Origin: Bradyrhizobium sp. WBOS07
GTDB lineage: Bacteria; Pseudomonadota; Alphaproteobacteria; Rhizobiales; Xanthobacteraceae
Assembly: GCF_024585165.1 (NCBI RefSeq)
Contig: NZ_CP029008.1
Span: 3,224,001-3,288,000, forward strand
Direction of reading: 5' to 3'
DNA: 64,000 bases
Within the stretch, counting starts at the first letter, position 1. Each line of letters begins with the position of its first letter. Both the position numbers and the translations under genes were made by a program. Below are positions 35,744 to 45,384 of this stretch, piece after piece. The notes below the pieces were generated by a model. The model did no database searches. It saw only the letters and a program-made list of their open reading frames with translations, and was not told where the DNA came from.

Positions 35744-36802
35744 TTACACCGCGCCCGCCTTCTGCGCGTATTGCCACGACGCCTGCGACAGCGGGACGGT
35801 GCGCTTGGCGGATTCCAGCGCCTTGGCGTTGGCGGCGGTGCCGTCGCGGACGCGGCCGGCGATGCCCTGGGTGATGCCGGCGAGACGGAACAGATTGTAG
35901 GCGAAGTACCAGTTGAGATCAGGCACCGTCATCCTGGTGACGTTGCAATAGATCTGCGCCGCCTCTTCCAGGCTCGGGATGTTGAGCGCCTTGAGATCGG
36001 CGCCGTCGAGGCCCGGCATGATCCACTGCATCAAGAGATAGGTGAAGTCGGCCATGGGATCGCCGAGCGTCGACAGCTCCCAGTCCAGCACCGCCTGCAC
36101 GCGCGGTTCCGTCGCGTGGAAAATCATGTTGTCGAGGCGATAATCGCCGTGCACGATCGAGACGCGCGCCTGTTCCGGCACCGTCTTCGGCAGCCATTCG
36201 GCGACCTTCTCGAATTCCGGAATGTGCTGCGTCTCGGAGGCGCGATATTGCTTGGTCCAGCGGTCGATCTGGCGCGCGAAATAATTGCCGGGCTTGCCGA
36301 AGTCGCCGAGGCCGATCGCGGTGGGATCGAACATGTGCAGTTTCGCCAGCGTCTCGATCTTGCTGGTGAAGATCTTGCGGCGGTCGTCCGGCGTCTGGCT
36401 CGGCAGCGTCGGATCCCAGAACACGCGCCCCTCCTCCATCGACATGATGTAGAAGGCGGCGCCGATGACGCCGTCGTCCTGGCACAGCGCATAGGCGCGC
36501 GCGACCGGAAAGCCCTGCTTGCCGAGCGCCGCGATCACCCGGTATTCGCGATCGACCGCGTGCGCCGACGGCAGCAATTTGCCGAACGGCTTGCGGCGCA
36601 TCACGTAGGAGCGGTTTGGCGTGTTGAGGCGATAGGTCGGGTTGGACTGACCGCCCTTGAACTGGAGCACGACCAGCGGCCCCTCAAAACCCTCGACGTG
36701 CTCGCGCATCCACGCTTCGAGGCGCAGCTCGTCGAAACGATGCCGCTCCTCGACCGGCTTGGTGCCCGAAAACTCTTCGTCTTTCCTGACGCCGTCAGCC
36801 AC
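35744..36802 (-). CDS. Phosphotransferase family protein (ACAD10/11 kinase-domain or LvaA-like)
   Basis: The 352-residue APH-fold kinase has VMRRKPFG (ATP Lys region), IVHGDYRLDNMIF (HGDxxxxN catalytic loop) and VLDWELSTLGDPMADF (metal Asp). It sits downstream of an acyl-CoA dehydrogenase. In human ACAD11 these two domains are fused, and in Pseudomonas LvaA and LvaC do the matching steps on 4-hydroxyacyl-CoA: phosphorylation, then elimination. A role in 4-hydroxy acid breakdown is inferred. GTG start at 36802 with AGGGAG upstream. Confidence 0.8.
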   Translation of the reverse strand: MADGVRKDEEFSGTKPVEERHRFDELRLEAWMREHVEGFEGPLVVLQFKGGQSNPTYRLNTPNRSYVMRRKPFGKLLPSAHAVDREYRVIAALGKQGFPVARAYALCQDDGVIGAAFYIMSMEEGRVFWDPTLPSQTPDDRRKIFTSKIETLAKLHMFDPTAIGLGDFGKPGNYFARQIDRWTKQYRASETQHIPEFEKVAEWLPKTVPEQARVSIVHGDYRLDNMIFHATEPRVQAVLDWELSTLGDPMADFTYLLMQWIMPGLDGADLKALNIPSLEEAAQIYCNVTRMTVPDLNWYFAYNLFRLAGITQGIAGRVRDGTAANAKALESAKRTVPLSQASWQYAQKAGAV

Positions 36803-36824
36803 GATGACGCTCCCTCTTCAGTCC

Positions 36825-36888
36825 GAACATGATCCTAATCGGTAACCGCTGACGCACTTGCGTCAAGCGGTTACCGCAATTGGATCAT
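36825..36888. repeat. Large palindrome between the two operon genes
   Basis: Near-perfect arms of about 30 bases, ACATGATCCTAATCGGTAAC at the outer left and its complement with a few changes on the right, meet at a GCGTCA/TGACGC centre. It resembles the widespread alphaproteobacterial intergenic palindromes bounded by CATGATC/GATCATG. In the transcript it would form a long hairpin between the dehydrogenase and the kinase. Confidence 0.65.
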
Positions 36889-36933
36889 GTCCCGTCGTTT
36901 CTTCAAGTCAGGAGCACCGCAGGGCTCCCCCGC

Positions 36934-38169
36934 TTAGTGATTGGGAGAGTTGGCATACTTCCGAACCTCAAGTCTGGCAATGGCGCGATTGTGCACCTCG
37001 TCCGGACCGTCGGCGAGACGGAGCGTGCGGATGTGGGCGTAGTCCTTGGCAAGCCCCGCCTCGTCCGAGACACCGGCGCCGCCGAAGGCCTGGATCGCCT
37101 CGTCGATGATCTTCAGCGCCATGTTGGGCGCTGCGACCTTGATCATGGCGATCTCGGCCTGCGCGGTCTTGTTGCCGACCTTGTCCATCATGTCGGCGGC
37201 CTTGAGGCAGAGCAGGCGCGTCATCTCGATGTTGGTGCGGGCTTCGCCGATGCGCTGCTCCCACACCGAGTGCTCGACGATCTTCTTGCCGAACGCGGTG
37301 CGGGAGGACAGCCGCCTCACCATCTTCTCCAGTGCCTCCTCGGCCTTGCCGATGGTGCGCATGCAGTGATGGATACGTCCGGGACCGAGCCGGCCCTGCG
37401 CGATCTCGAAGCCGCGGCCTTCGCCGAGCAGGATGTTCTCCTTCGGCACGCGCACGTTCTCGAGCAGCACCTGGGCGTGGCCGTGCGGGGCGTCGTCGAA
37501 GCCGAACACCGGCAGCATCTTCTCGACCTTGATGCCGGGCGTGTCGAGCGGAACCAGGATCTGCGACTGCTGCTGGTGCTTGGCCGCCTTGAAATCGGTC
37601 TTGCCCATCAGGATCGCGATCTTGCAGCGGGGATCGCCGACGCCGGACGACCACCATTTGCGGCCGTTGATGACGTAGTGGTCACCATCGCGCTCGATGC
37701 GGGTTTCGATGTTGGTGGCGTCCGACGAGGCCACTGCCGGCTCCGTCATCAGGAAGGCCGAGCGGATCTCGCCGTCCATCAGCGGGCGCAGCCATTTGCG
37801 CTTCTGCTCCTTGCTGCCGTAGCGGATGAACACTTCCATGTTGCCGGTGTCGGGCGCGGAACAATTGAACACTTCCGAGGCCCAGCTGATGCGGCCCATC
37901 TCCTCCGACAGCAGCGCGTATTCGAGATTGGTCAGTCCCGCGCCGCGGAATTCGTCGTCCTCATGCTCGGACGGCGGCATGAACATGTTCCAGAGGCCTT
38001 CGGCCTTCGCCTTCTTCTTGAGGTCCTCCAGGATCGGGATCACCTTCCAGCGCTCGCCGCTGTGATCCTGCTGGTCGTAGATCGGCACCGCCGGGCGCAC
38101 GTGCTTGGCCATGAAGGACCGCACGCGGTCGAGCCATTCCTTCTGCTTGGGGGACAGATCGAAATCCAT
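36934..38169 (-). CDS. Acyl-CoA dehydrogenase (ACAD10/11 or LvaC type)
   Basis: The 411-residue flavoprotein starts [20 protein letters not shown] and has [15 protein letters not shown] (FAD/substrate loop), [36 protein letters not shown] and the final [17 protein letters not shown] helix. Length and these motifs fit the ACAD10/11 branch. It probably acts with the downstream phosphotransferase on hydroxyacyl-CoA. ATG at 38169 has GAGGAG upstream. It is divergent from a TetR gene, which probably controls it. Confidence 0.88.
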   Translation of the reverse strand: MDFDLSPKQKEWLDRVRSFMAKHVRPAVPIYDQQDHSGERWKVIPILEDLKKKAKAEGLWNMFMPPSEHEDDEFRGAGLTNLEYALLSEEMGRISWASEVFNCSAPDTGNMEVFIRYGSKEQKRKWLRPLMDGEIRSAFLMTEPAVASSDATNIETRIERDGDHYVINGRKWWSSGVGDPRCKIAILMGKTDFKAAKHQQQSQILVPLDTPGIKVEKMLPVFGFDDAPHGHAQVLLENVRVPKENILLGEGRGFEIAQGRLGPGRIHHCMRTIGKAEEALEKMVRRLSSRTAFGKKIVEHSVWEQRIGEARTNIEMTRLLCLKAADMMDKVGNKTAQAEIAMIKVAAPNMALKIIDEAIQAFGGAGVSDEAGLAKDYAHIRTLRLADGPDEVHNRAIARLEVRKYANSPNH

Positions 38170-38331
38170 GGGACGCTCCTCGTCTCTCTTGTGCGAGCCT
38201 GCTGCTTCGCGGGGCTGTTTGCGCCGGACTGTCCTCCCGTTGCGTGCGGTCCGCAAGCGCGGGCTCGCGGACGCTTCGGAACCAGACTCGAGTTGCGAAC
38301 GAGTCCCGATTGCGGATTGACATCTCCGGCC

Positions 38332-38362
38332 TTCAAACGATAGTTTCATACAAGCGTTTGAA
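38332..38362. promoter_or_regulatory. Operator-like inverted repeat between acyl-CoA dehydrogenase and tetR
   Basis: TTCAAACG (38332-38339) and CGTTTGAA (38355-38362) are perfect inverted arms. Inside, CAAACGATAGTTTC also fits the C/G-AAAC-N4-GTTT-G/C box known for PsrA, a TetR-family regulator of fatty acid metabolism. Its place between a divergent acyl-CoA dehydrogenase and TetR gene makes it the likely operator. Confidence 0.55.
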
Positions 38363-38384
38363 TTGCAACTCCCTCGCTCACGAC

Positions 38385-38475
38385 GTCATTCCGGGGCAGC
38401 CCGCAGGGCTGAACCCGAAATCTCGAAATGTGGCGCGAGATTCCGGACTCGACGGCGCGCGTCACCCGGAACGAC
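38385..38475. repeat. Palindromic repeat in the tetR upstream region
   Basis: GTCATTCCGGGGC, AATCTCG/CGAGATT and CACCCGGAACGAC form nested inverted arms just before the tetR ATG. It belongs to the same dispersed group as 31020-31053 and 33459-33587. With the operator it accounts for most of the 318-base gap. Confidence 0.55.
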
Positions 38476-38487
38476 GGGAAAAGAACC

Positions 38488-39150
38488 ATGGCCAGCGATC
38501 ATACGAGGTCTGCCATTCTGACCGCCGCCGAACGGCTCTATGCCGATCGCGGCTTCAGCGACGTGACGCTGCGCGACATCGTCGCGGAGGCCGGCGTCAA
38601 CCTCGCCGCGGTGAACTATCATTTCGGCTCGAAGGACGAACTCATCGCGGAATTATTCGTCACCCGCTCGATCGCCACCAACCGCGAGCGCCTGCGCGAA
38701 TTGAAGGCGGCGGAAGAGCAAGGCGGCGGCCGGGCGCCGATCGAGGTGATCCTGCGCGCGCTGGTCGGGCCGACGCTGCGCGGCTGCCTCGGCCCTGAGA
38801 ACCAGCGCTCGACCGCCGCACGCTTCATGATCCGCGCCTCGATCGAGTCCGTGCCGCCGATCCGCCGCATCAAGAACCGCGAAATCGACCATTTGCGGAA
38901 ATTCGCCGGCGCCATGCGCCGCGCCCTGCCCGAGCGCAGCGACGTCGACATCTACTGGGGCCTCAATTTCGCGCTCGCGATGGCGCATCACACCATCCGC
39001 GAGAGCGAGCGGCTGACCAAGCTGTCGGAAGGCAAATGCGACCTCGACGACGTCGAGGACGTGGTCGCGCGCGTGGTCAGCGTGGCGACGATGGCGCTGA
39101 CGGCGGGCAAGGCGGAGACCAAGCCGGCGGCGAAGGTCGCGGCGCGCTGA
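38488..39150 (+). CDS. TetR/AcrR-family transcriptional regulator
   Basis: The 220-residue protein has an N-terminal HTH, ILTAAERLYADRGFSDVTLR then IVAEAGVNLAAVNYHFGSKD, typical of TetR, followed by a helical ligand domain. It is divergent from the acyl-CoA dehydrogenase operon and probably represses it, sensing an acyl-CoA or hydroxy acid. ATG at 38488 was chosen; an in-frame start at 38428 lies in a repeat. Confidence 0.85.
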   Translation: MASDHTRSAILTAAERLYADRGFSDVTLRDIVAEAGVNLAAVNYHFGSKDELIAELFVTRSIATNRERLRELKAAEEQGGGRAPIEVILRALVGPTLRGCLGPENQRSTAARFMIRASIESVPPIRRIKNREIDHLRKFAGAMRRALPERSDVDIYWGLNFALAMAHHTIRESERLTKLSEGKCDLDDVEDVVARVVSVATMALTAGKAETKPAAKVAAR

Positions 39151-39152
39151 CC

Positions 39153-39545
39153 TCACATCATCGCGATGCAGTCGATCTCGACGTCGAACGGGCCGAACCA
39201 TTCGGGCGTGCAGACGAAGATCCGCGCCGGCGGATCGTCAGGGAAATAGCGGGCATAGACTGTATTGAACGCGGCGAAGTGTCTTGTGGAGGTGCAGTAG
39301 ACGTTGCACTTCATGACGTTGTCGAGCGAGGCGCCGGCCGCCTGAAGGCACAGCTTCAGCTGCTCCATGACGAGCTCGCTCTGGCGCTCGATCGGCATAG
39401 AGATGATCTCGCCGGTCTCGGGATCGAACGGCGGCAGACCCGAGACGAAGATCATGCCGCCGGCGCGCGTGACCGGCGAGACCGGGGCGTTGCGGCGGTG
39501 GAGAAAGGTCGAGATCGGTTCGACGCGGAGCGCTTCGCGTTTCAT
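39153..39545 (-). CDS. RidA-family protein
   Basis: The 130-residue protein has FVSGLPPFDPETGEII, the MEQLKLCLQAAGASLDNVMK helix and YFPDDPPARIFVCTPEWFGP, matching the RidA/YjgF family whose archetype hydrolyses reactive enamines. The Arg needed for activity is present in PPARIFV. It converges with tetR with 2 bases between stops. Confidence 0.85.
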   Translation of the reverse strand: MKREALRVEPISTFLHRRNAPVSPVTRAGGMIFVSGLPPFDPETGEIISMPIERQSELVMEQLKLCLQAAGASLDNVMKCNVYCTSTRHFAAFNTVYARYFPDDPPARIFVCTPEWFGPFDVEIDCIAMM

Positions 39546-39643
39546 GCGGCCACCTTCGGCTCGAGGCGAGAACGATACCTGGCTACCTCATCTCGCAGCC
39601 GGCATGGTTCGCTTTCGATCGAAGTATGGTGGCAGCCGCGGGA

Positions 39644-39859
39644 TCACGCCCGCTGCGGCATCTCGTCGGCCTCTTCCTTGGCGAGCAGCAGCAGCATCTC
39701 GATGCCCATCTCGCCTTCCTGCGGCGAGCGGATGAACTTTATTTCGTCGGCACTTTGCCGCAGCGCGGCAATGATGGCGACGGCCTGATTGGCGGTGGCC
39801 GCCTCGGTCGCCAGAATGGACTTCTGGTTCTTGGCCTGAAACCCGATCGTGTAGGACAT
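39644..39859 (-). CDS. Small conserved-looking protein of unknown function
   Basis: Not recognised. The 71-residue product starts MSYTIGFQAKNQKSILATEA, is mixed alpha/beta in appearance, has no signal or membrane helix, and ends in an acidic LLLLAKEEADEMPQRA helix. GGGAGG lies upstream of the ATG at 39859. Confidence 0.55.
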   Translation of the reverse strand: MSYTIGFQAKNQKSILATEAATANQAVAIIAALRQSADEIKFIRSPQEGEMGIEMLLLLAKEEADEMPQRA

Positions 39860-40014
39860 GCACTTCCCTCCCCGAACTCCGTGGAGAGATCGAATCAGAG
39901 TCGCGCGCAAAGCGGAAGCCGGTGCGACTACGGACCGGACTTATCTGGGGATGGCCCGCATACCTCAGGCAAGCTCGGGCGTCGCTGCCCTTTCGCCTTG
40001 GGGGAAGAAAGGGG

Positions 40015-41244
40015 CTAGATAATCCCCTGCTGCTTCAGCTCGTCGATCTTCGCCGCATCATAGCCGAGCTTGCCGCCGAGCACCTCCGTCGTGTGCTCGC
40101 CGAGCAGAGGCGGAGCGCGGTATTCGGTGATGGGGGTGCCCGAGAGGGTCAGCGCGTTGCGGATCAGCGACAGCTCGGGCTCGAACTTGTGCTGCGTCTT
40201 CACCCGCATGCCGCGCGACTGCACGTGCGGATCGGAAAACACCTGCTCGAAATTGTTGATCGGGCCCGAGGGCACGCCGGCCTCCTCCAGCTTCTCCAGC
40301 CAATAGGCGACCGGCTGCTTCAGGAACAGGCCGGCGAAGATCGCCATGATCTCCTTGCCGTGCACGACGCGGTCGTTGTTCTTGAGGAAGCGCGGATCGT
40401 TCGCCAGCTCCGGCTCGCCGAGCACGGCGCAGGTCTTCCGGAACTGGCCGTCATTGCCCACCACCAGCATCAATTCGCCATCGGTGCAGCGGAACACGCC
40501 GGCCGGCATGCCACCATTGCCCCAGGTGCCGCGCCGCGGCGGCGTCTTCCCGTTGACGAGGTAGATCTGCAGCCAGTGCGACAGCGACGCGATGACGGTG
40601 TCGAACAGGCAGACGTCGATGTGCTGGCCCTGCCCGTGATTGACGTCGCGATGGTACAGCGCGGAGAGAATCCCGATCGAGGTGTTCATGCCGGTCATGT
40701 AGTCGACGATCGAAGGGCCCACCTTCATCGGGCCCTCGCCCGGCTCGCCGTCCATGTGGCCGGTGACGCTCATCAGGCCGCCCATCGCCTGCAGGATGGC
40801 GTCATAGCCGGCGCGCGGCGCATAGGGCCCGGTCTGGCCGAAGCCGGTGACCGAGCAATAGATGATGCCGGGGTTGATCGCCTTGATGGTCTCGTAGTCG
40901 AGGCCGTAACGCTTGAGATCGCCGACCTTGTAGTTCTCCATGAAGACGTCGACGTCCTTGGCGAGCTCGCGGATGATCGCCTGCCCCTCGGGCTTGGCGA
41001 TGTTGACCGTGACCGATTTCTTGTTACGGTTGGCGCAGAGGTAGAAGGAATTGTTGTTGTTGGCCTTGCCCTCGGGATCGGCCAGATAAGGCGGGCCGAA
41101 GGCGCGTGCGTCGTCGCCGGTGCCCGGCCGCTCGATCTTGATGACCTCGGCGCCGAGATCGCCCAGCATCTGCGCCGACAGGGGCCCCGCGAGCACGCGG
41201 GTGAGGTCAAGGATCTTGATGCCTGAGAGCGGCAAGGCCGACAT
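40015..41244 (-). CDS. Class III CoA transferase (CaiB/BaiF/Frc family)
   Basis: The 409-residue protein has ILDLTRVLAGPLSAQMLGDL, RNKKSVTVNIAKPEGQAI, the catalytic Asp region MKVGPSIVDYMTGMN and GQGQHIDVCLFDTVIASL, all hallmarks of formyl-CoA transferase-like enzymes that move CoA between carboxylic acids. The acid used is unknown. ATG at 41244 has a strong GGAGG. Confidence 0.88.
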   Translation of the reverse strand: MSALPLSGIKILDLTRVLAGPLSAQMLGDLGAEVIKIERPGTGDDARAFGPPYLADPEGKANNNNSFYLCANRNKKSVTVNIAKPEGQAIIRELAKDVDVFMENYKVGDLKRYGLDYETIKAINPGIIYCSVTGFGQTGPYAPRAGYDAILQAMGGLMSVTGHMDGEPGEGPMKVGPSIVDYMTGMNTSIGILSALYHRDVNHGQGQHIDVCLFDTVIASLSHWLQIYLVNGKTPPRRGTWGNGGMPAGVFRCTDGELMLVVGNDGQFRKTCAVLGEPELANDPRFLKNNDRVVHGKEIMAIFAGLFLKQPVAYWLEKLEEAGVPSGPINNFEQVFSDPHVQSRGMRVKTQHKFEPELSLIRNALTLSGTPITEYRAPPLLGEHTTEVLGGKLGYDAAKIDELKQQGII

Positions 41245-41411
41245 GTCGATTTCCTCCGGGGAACTGATCTTTGGCGCGGCCGCTCGAGGCGGCCCGCGCT
41301 CCTGCCGATACCACCATTTTGGCGCCCTGAGCACTGCACTGGCGGCATGCGGCCATCTGTTGCCGGGCACGACGACATTGCCCCAGCACTTTCCGCGCCG
41401 CGAACATCCGT

Positions 41412-42617
41412 TCAGGTGACGGGCGCCGCCACCGCCCGCGGCCGTCGCCGTCCGAGCAGGACCAGGATCAGCACCGTGGCGCAGGAAAATACCAGGGTGA
41501 GACCGAGCGCGCCGCGGCTGCCGAACTGCGTGAGCAGGCCGACGAGCAGCGGCGGCGAGATCGCGGAGGCGAGATTGAGCGGCAGCGCGATCATCGACAT
41601 CGCCTTGGCGAACTCGGCCTGATCATAGAACACGAGCGGGATGGTGGCCCGCGCCACCGCCATCGCGCCGCTGCCGGCGCCGTAGAGCAGGATGAAGGCC
41701 GCGACCGCCCAGGTCGCGCCCTCGCTCAGCATCAGCAGCAGCATGGCCGCGGGCAGCGCCGTGCCGGCGACGAGACCGGTCGTGATCCCGTCCCACCGCC
41801 CGCCGCCGAGCAGATCCAGCCCGCGGGCGCTGACCTGGATCACGCCCAGCATCGAGCCGAAGGCCAGTGCCTGCGCCGGCGCCAGCCCCTCGGCCCGCAA
41901 GAGCTCGATCAGGATGGCGCTGATGCCGAAATTGACGAAGGCGTTGAGCGTGATCGCGGCGACGACGAGGCCGAACGTGCTCCTCGGAATCGCGGGCGGC
42001 GGTGACGACTTGACCGGCTCGCCGGCATCATCCGCCACGTTCTTCCGGCGCGGCGCGACGAACGCGTAAAGCGGCAGGCTGACGACGAGCAGCATCGCGG
42101 CATAGACGAGGCACGTCCCGCGCCAGCCGAATTGGCCGCTCAGGAATGCGGTGGTCGGCCAGAAGATGCTGCTCGACAGGCCCGTCACCAGCATCAAGGC
42201 CCCGATCGCGTTCCTGGCCTGCCGCCCGGCGATCTCGTTCAGCATGATGTAGGCGCCGGTCGACAGCGTGGCGCTGCCGGCGACGCCGAGGACGATCCAG
42301 GCGGCGAAATACAGCATCGGCTCGCGCGCGAGGGACAGCAGCAGAAAGCCCGGCGCGGTGACGATGGTGCCGACCATCATGACCGTCCGGGCGCCATGCC
42401 GCGCAAACGAAGCGGCGAGCCACGGCGCGCACAAGCCCATCGCGACGTAGAGAACGGAGGTCCCGGCGAACACCGCCGGCAGGCTCATGCCGAGATCGGC
42501 GGCAAGATCGCGCCCGACGATGGCAGGAAGCCCGATCGTGCCCCATCCGATCAGTTGCGTGATGGCAAGCACCAGCAGGACCCCGATCAGCCTGCCGTCA
42601 GATTTCAAGAATTGCAT
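41412..42617 (-). CDS. MFS transporter
   Basis: The 401-residue protein has twelve predicted membrane helices, an A-like motif in the loop after helix 2 (SFARHGARTVMMVG) and a central hydrophilic loop rich in Pro and Lys. It resembles the oxalate/formate antiporter-like and monocarboxylate MFS groups; substrate not determined. ATG at 42617 was preferred over an upstream start at 42713, whose extension is polar. Confidence 0.78.
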   Translation of the reverse strand: MQFLKSDGRLIGVLLVLAITQLIGWGTIGLPAIVGRDLAADLGMSLPAVFAGTSVLYVAMGLCAPWLAASFARHGARTVMMVGTIVTAPGFLLLSLAREPMLYFAAWIVLGVAGSATLSTGAYIMLNEIAGRQARNAIGALMLVTGLSSSIFWPTTAFLSGQFGWRGTCLVYAAMLLVVSLPLYAFVAPRRKNVADDAGEPVKSSPPPAIPRSTFGLVVAAITLNAFVNFGISAILIELLRAEGLAPAQALAFGSMLGVIQVSARGLDLLGGGRWDGITTGLVAGTALPAAMLLLMLSEGATWAVAAFILLYGAGSGAMAVARATIPLVFYDQAEFAKAMSMIALPLNLASAISPPLLVGLLTQFGSRGALGLTLVFSCATVLILVLLGRRRPRAVAAPVT

Positions 42618-42741
42618 TCCGGAGGTCGCCTGCCCCGCCCAAGCGCAAAGCGCGCCGGTAGCCTCTCTTACCTGCCGGTTGCGGTCACTGGAATGTCGGT
42701 TCCGAAATGGCACCGCGGCGCTAGCCGCAGAGCAGACCGCA

Positions 42742-42912
42742 TCACGCGGTGTGGCCGGGATCGACCTGCTTCGGCGTCTTCTTCTCGCGCTGCGGGGTCA
42801 TCCTGGCCGGATCCGGCGCACCGGGCACGCCGCGAGGACCCAGCTGCTCGCGCTGGATGTCGTCCTCGGAGCGGGATGGCTCGACGCCGTTGGGCTCACG
42901 GGGCTTGGTCAT
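42742..42912 (-). CDS. Short hydrophilic protein of unknown function
   Basis: The 56-residue product (MTKPREPNGVEPSRSEDDIQ..., ending KKTPKQVDPGHTA) is charged, Pro-rich and probably disordered. It is supported by GAAGGAGA just before the ATG at 42912 and by its place behind a small DUF2188-like gene. No function can be given. Confidence 0.5.
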   Translation of the reverse strand: MTKPREPNGVEPSRSEDDIQREQLGPRGVPGAPDPARMTPQREKKTPKQVDPGHTA

Positions 42913-42940
42913 CGCGTCTCCTTCTCGAGCGTTGTCCCTC

Positions 42941-43156
42941 TTACGCGTTGTCCTGGACGCCGAGCGCGTTGCCGCCAGCCTCGCGGCCGGGCACGCTGAC
43001 CTGGACTTCATGTCCCTCACGCAGCGCGAGAGAAGCCGCGGCAACTGCGGACTCGAACGCAGCTTCCTTGGTGGCATAGGTATTCCTGACGTCGCCGTCG
43101 TGCAGCACGCCCCATTCATCCTGCACCGGCACGATGGCATATTGAGCAAGGCCCAT
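42941..43156 (-). CDS. DUF2188-like small protein
   Basis: The 71-residue protein YAIVPVQDEWGVLHDGDV then TYATKEAAFESAVAAASLAL has the layout of DUF2188 proteins: a strand pair with a central Trp, a 'tK-eAa' helix and a final strand. The function is unknown; such genes often accompany stress proteins. Confidence 0.6.
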   Translation of the reverse strand: MGLAQYAIVPVQDEWGVLHDGDVRNTYATKEAAFESAVAAASLALREGHEVQVSVPGREAGGNALGVQDNA

Positions 43157-43208
43157 GTCGAACTCCTGAGTTTCAGAAACCGTCTGCCCCGATAACGCGC
43201 CGGCGGGC

Positions 43209-44546
43209 CTAACGTTGCGTCAGTTGCGGATGCGTGGCGGTGACGCGCCACACCGTGTTACCGCTGTCGTCTGCGACCAGCAGCGCGCCCGATTTGTCGA
43301 TGGCAACGCCAACCGGGCGACCGCGCGCCTGGTTGTCGCCGTTGAGAAAGCCGGTCACGACGTCCTGCGCCGGTCCGCTAGGCTTGCCGTCCTTGAATAG
43401 CACGAACACCACCTTGTAGCCGTTCAGCACCTGCCGGTTCCAGCTGCCGTGCTCACCGACGAAGGCGCCGCCGCGATAGGCGGCCGGCAGACCCGAGCCG
43501 GTGTTGAACACCATCCCGAGCGGCGCGACATGCGAGCTCAGGGCATAGTCCGGCACGATCGCCTTGGCGACGAGATCCGGCCGCTGCGGCTTGACGCGGG
43601 GATCGACGTGCTGTCCGAAATAGCTGTAGGGCCAGCCGTAGAAGCCGCCGTCCTTCACCGACGTCATGTAATCGGGGACGAGATCGGGACCGAGCTCGTC
43701 GCGCTCGTTCACCACCGCCCACAGCGCGCCGGTCTGCGGCTCGAAGCTGAGCCCGTTCGGATTGCGCAGGCCGCTTGCGAAGATGCGCCAGCGCCCGGTG
43801 GCGCGGTCGACCTCGAGGATCGCGGCGCGGTTGTGCTCGGCCTCCATGCCTTTCTCGGTGATGTTGCTGTTGGAGCCGACGCCGGCATAGAGCTTCGAGC
43901 CGTCGGGACTGGCGACCAGGCTCTTGGTCCAGTGATGGTTGATCGGCCCGCCCGGCAGCGGCGTCAGCACCGTGCCCGGTGCGGTGATCCTGGTATCCCC
44001 TTCGGCGTAGGGATATCTGACGATCGCATCGGTATTGGCGACATAGAGATCGTTGCCGACCAGCGCGACGCCGAACGGCGAGTTGAGATGGTCGAGGAAG
44101 ACGCTTTGCGTATCCGGCACGCCGTCGCCATTGCCGTCACGCAGCAGCGTGATGCGGTTACCCGGCCCGGAATCGTTGCCGCCGGAGGTCGCCCAGGACT
44201 CGATGAATCCCATGATAAGCTCCTTCGGCCGCTTGATCCCGGCTCGCTTCGGCGCCTTGGATTCCACCACCAGCACGTCGCCGTTGGGCAGCACGTAGAG
44301 GAAACGCGGATGCTGCAGGCCGGTGGCGAAGACCTTGACCTGCAGGCCCTGCGCCACCGTCGGCGTCTCGCCTTGCTTCCAGCCGACAATGCGCGCGATG
44401 TGGACTGGCGGCAGCAGATATTGCTGGATGTCGGGAAGCTTCGGGTTGGCACCGATCTGCGCCTGGGGATCGCCGCTGCCGTCGTCGCAGGCGGCCAGAA
44501 GCAGCAGCGAGGAGCACAGCAACGCACGGCCAATTGAGAATGTCAT
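43209..44546 (-). CDS. Sorbosone dehydrogenase-type PQQ-dependent sugar dehydrogenase, lipoprotein
   Basis: The 445-residue protein starts with a lipoprotein signal ([20 protein letters not shown], lipobox Cys20). A six-bladed propeller follows with [53 protein letters not shown] and [10 protein letters not shown], typical of the L-sorbosone/GDH-B family of PQQ enzymes. It would oxidise a sugar in the periplasm. The ATG overlaps the stop of the DUF2231 gene (ATGA). Confidence 0.82.
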   Translation of the reverse strand: MTFSIGRALLCSSLLLLAACDDGSGDPQAQIGANPKLPDIQQYLLPPVHIARIVGWKQGETPTVAQGLQVKVFATGLQHPRFLYVLPNGDVLVVESKAPKRAGIKRPKELIMGFIESWATSGGNDSGPGNRITLLRDGNGDGVPDTQSVFLDHLNSPFGVALVGNDLYVANTDAIVRYPYAEGDTRITAPGTVLTPLPGGPINHHWTKSLVASPDGSKLYAGVGSNSNITEKGMEAEHNRAAILEVDRATGRWRIFASGLRNPNGLSFEPQTGALWAVVNERDELGPDLVPDYMTSVKDGGFYGWPYSYFGQHVDPRVKPQRPDLVAKAIVPDYALSSHVAPLGMVFNTGSGLPAAYRGGAFVGEHGSWNRQVLNGYKVVFVLFKDGKPSGPAQDVVTGFLNGDNQARGRPVGVAIDKSGALLVADDSGNTVWRVTATHPQLTQR

Positions 44547-44995
44547 CGCGCAACTCCCACGCCGTGGCGATAGACCATGGCCCAGCCGAGCCAGCCGGTG
44601 ACGGGCAGGATCAGCACCGTGATCACCGACAGAACGAGCCCCGTCGGCCACACCGAGGTCCAGCCATCGCGGGCATGGATCAGCGTGTTGACGATCGCGA
44701 GGATCAGCGCCACGGCATTTCCGATCAGATGCGGCCAGGCCGGCGTCTGCGCCCGCACCAGCCGGTTGCCGAGGAAATCGGTCAGGCCCGCGATCGCCGC
44801 CAGCACGCCGAAGACGACGCCAGCGAGCAGAAGCCAGGCGGAGAAATTCACCCACATGATCTCGGCGCTGGCGACATAGGCGATGTCGGTCACGAGCGCC
44901 CCGACGAAGCACGTCATCGGTATCGGCACCAGCATCGGATGAATGGGATGCCCCGCGATCTTCGCGGTCGTGCGCACGCGCACGTCTTCCTGCAC
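44543..44995 (-). CDS. DUF2231 membrane protein
   Basis: The 150-residue protein has four membrane helices and the DUF2231 opening [20 protein letters not shown]. In many bacteria it is paired with a PQQ sugar dehydrogenase, as here, and may be its membrane or electron-transfer partner, though that is inference. It starts with GTG at 44995. Confidence 0.78.
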   Translation of the reverse strand: MQEDVRVRTTAKIAGHPIHPMLVPIPMTCFVGALVTDIAYVASAEIMWVNFSAWLLLAGVVFGVLAAIAGLTDFLGNRLVRAQTPAWPHLIGNAVALILAIVNTLIHARDGWTSVWPTGLVLSVITVLILPVTGWLGWAMVYRHGVGVAR

Positions 44996-45054
44996 GGTCG
45001 GCCTCGTGATTTCGTCCTGCCCGACCGGCCAACTCGTGCGCGGCGCGATGGTTC

Positions 45055-45384
45055 CTAGGTGCGGGTTCCCAGGCGCGTCAGGCCCAGCCGTTGGCGAACC
45101 TCGTCATCCTCGATCGTCTGATCCAGGCGCCGGTCACCGCGAGCCTTCTTGCCGGCCTCGAAATCTTCGGCGATCGTCTCGAGCTCCCGAAACGCATCCC
45201 CGGCGCTCGGGGCCGTCTCGATGTGGGCGATCGATCGACCGTTGACGGTGAGATCGGCCTCGCCCCAAGGGGTGGCATCGATCTCCAGGCGGTCACCGCC
45301 GGCTTTTGCAGTGAAGTGTTGCACCGTGGATTTCGAGGTCGGCAGCGTGAGATCTGGCGTCCAATCGATCGGCTTGTCGGTCAT
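45055..45384 (-). CDS. Small acidic protein of unknown function
   Basis: Not recognised. The 109-residue protein starts [18 protein letters not shown] and appears to have a beta-rich first half and a charged helical second half ([20 protein letters not shown]). No signal or membrane segment. Confidence 0.5.
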   Translation of the reverse strand: MTDKPIDWTPDLTLPTSKSTVQHFTAKAGGDRLEIDATPWGEADLTVNGRSIAHIETAPSAGDAFRELETIAEDFEAGKKARGDRRLDQTIEDDEVRQRLGLTRLGTRT

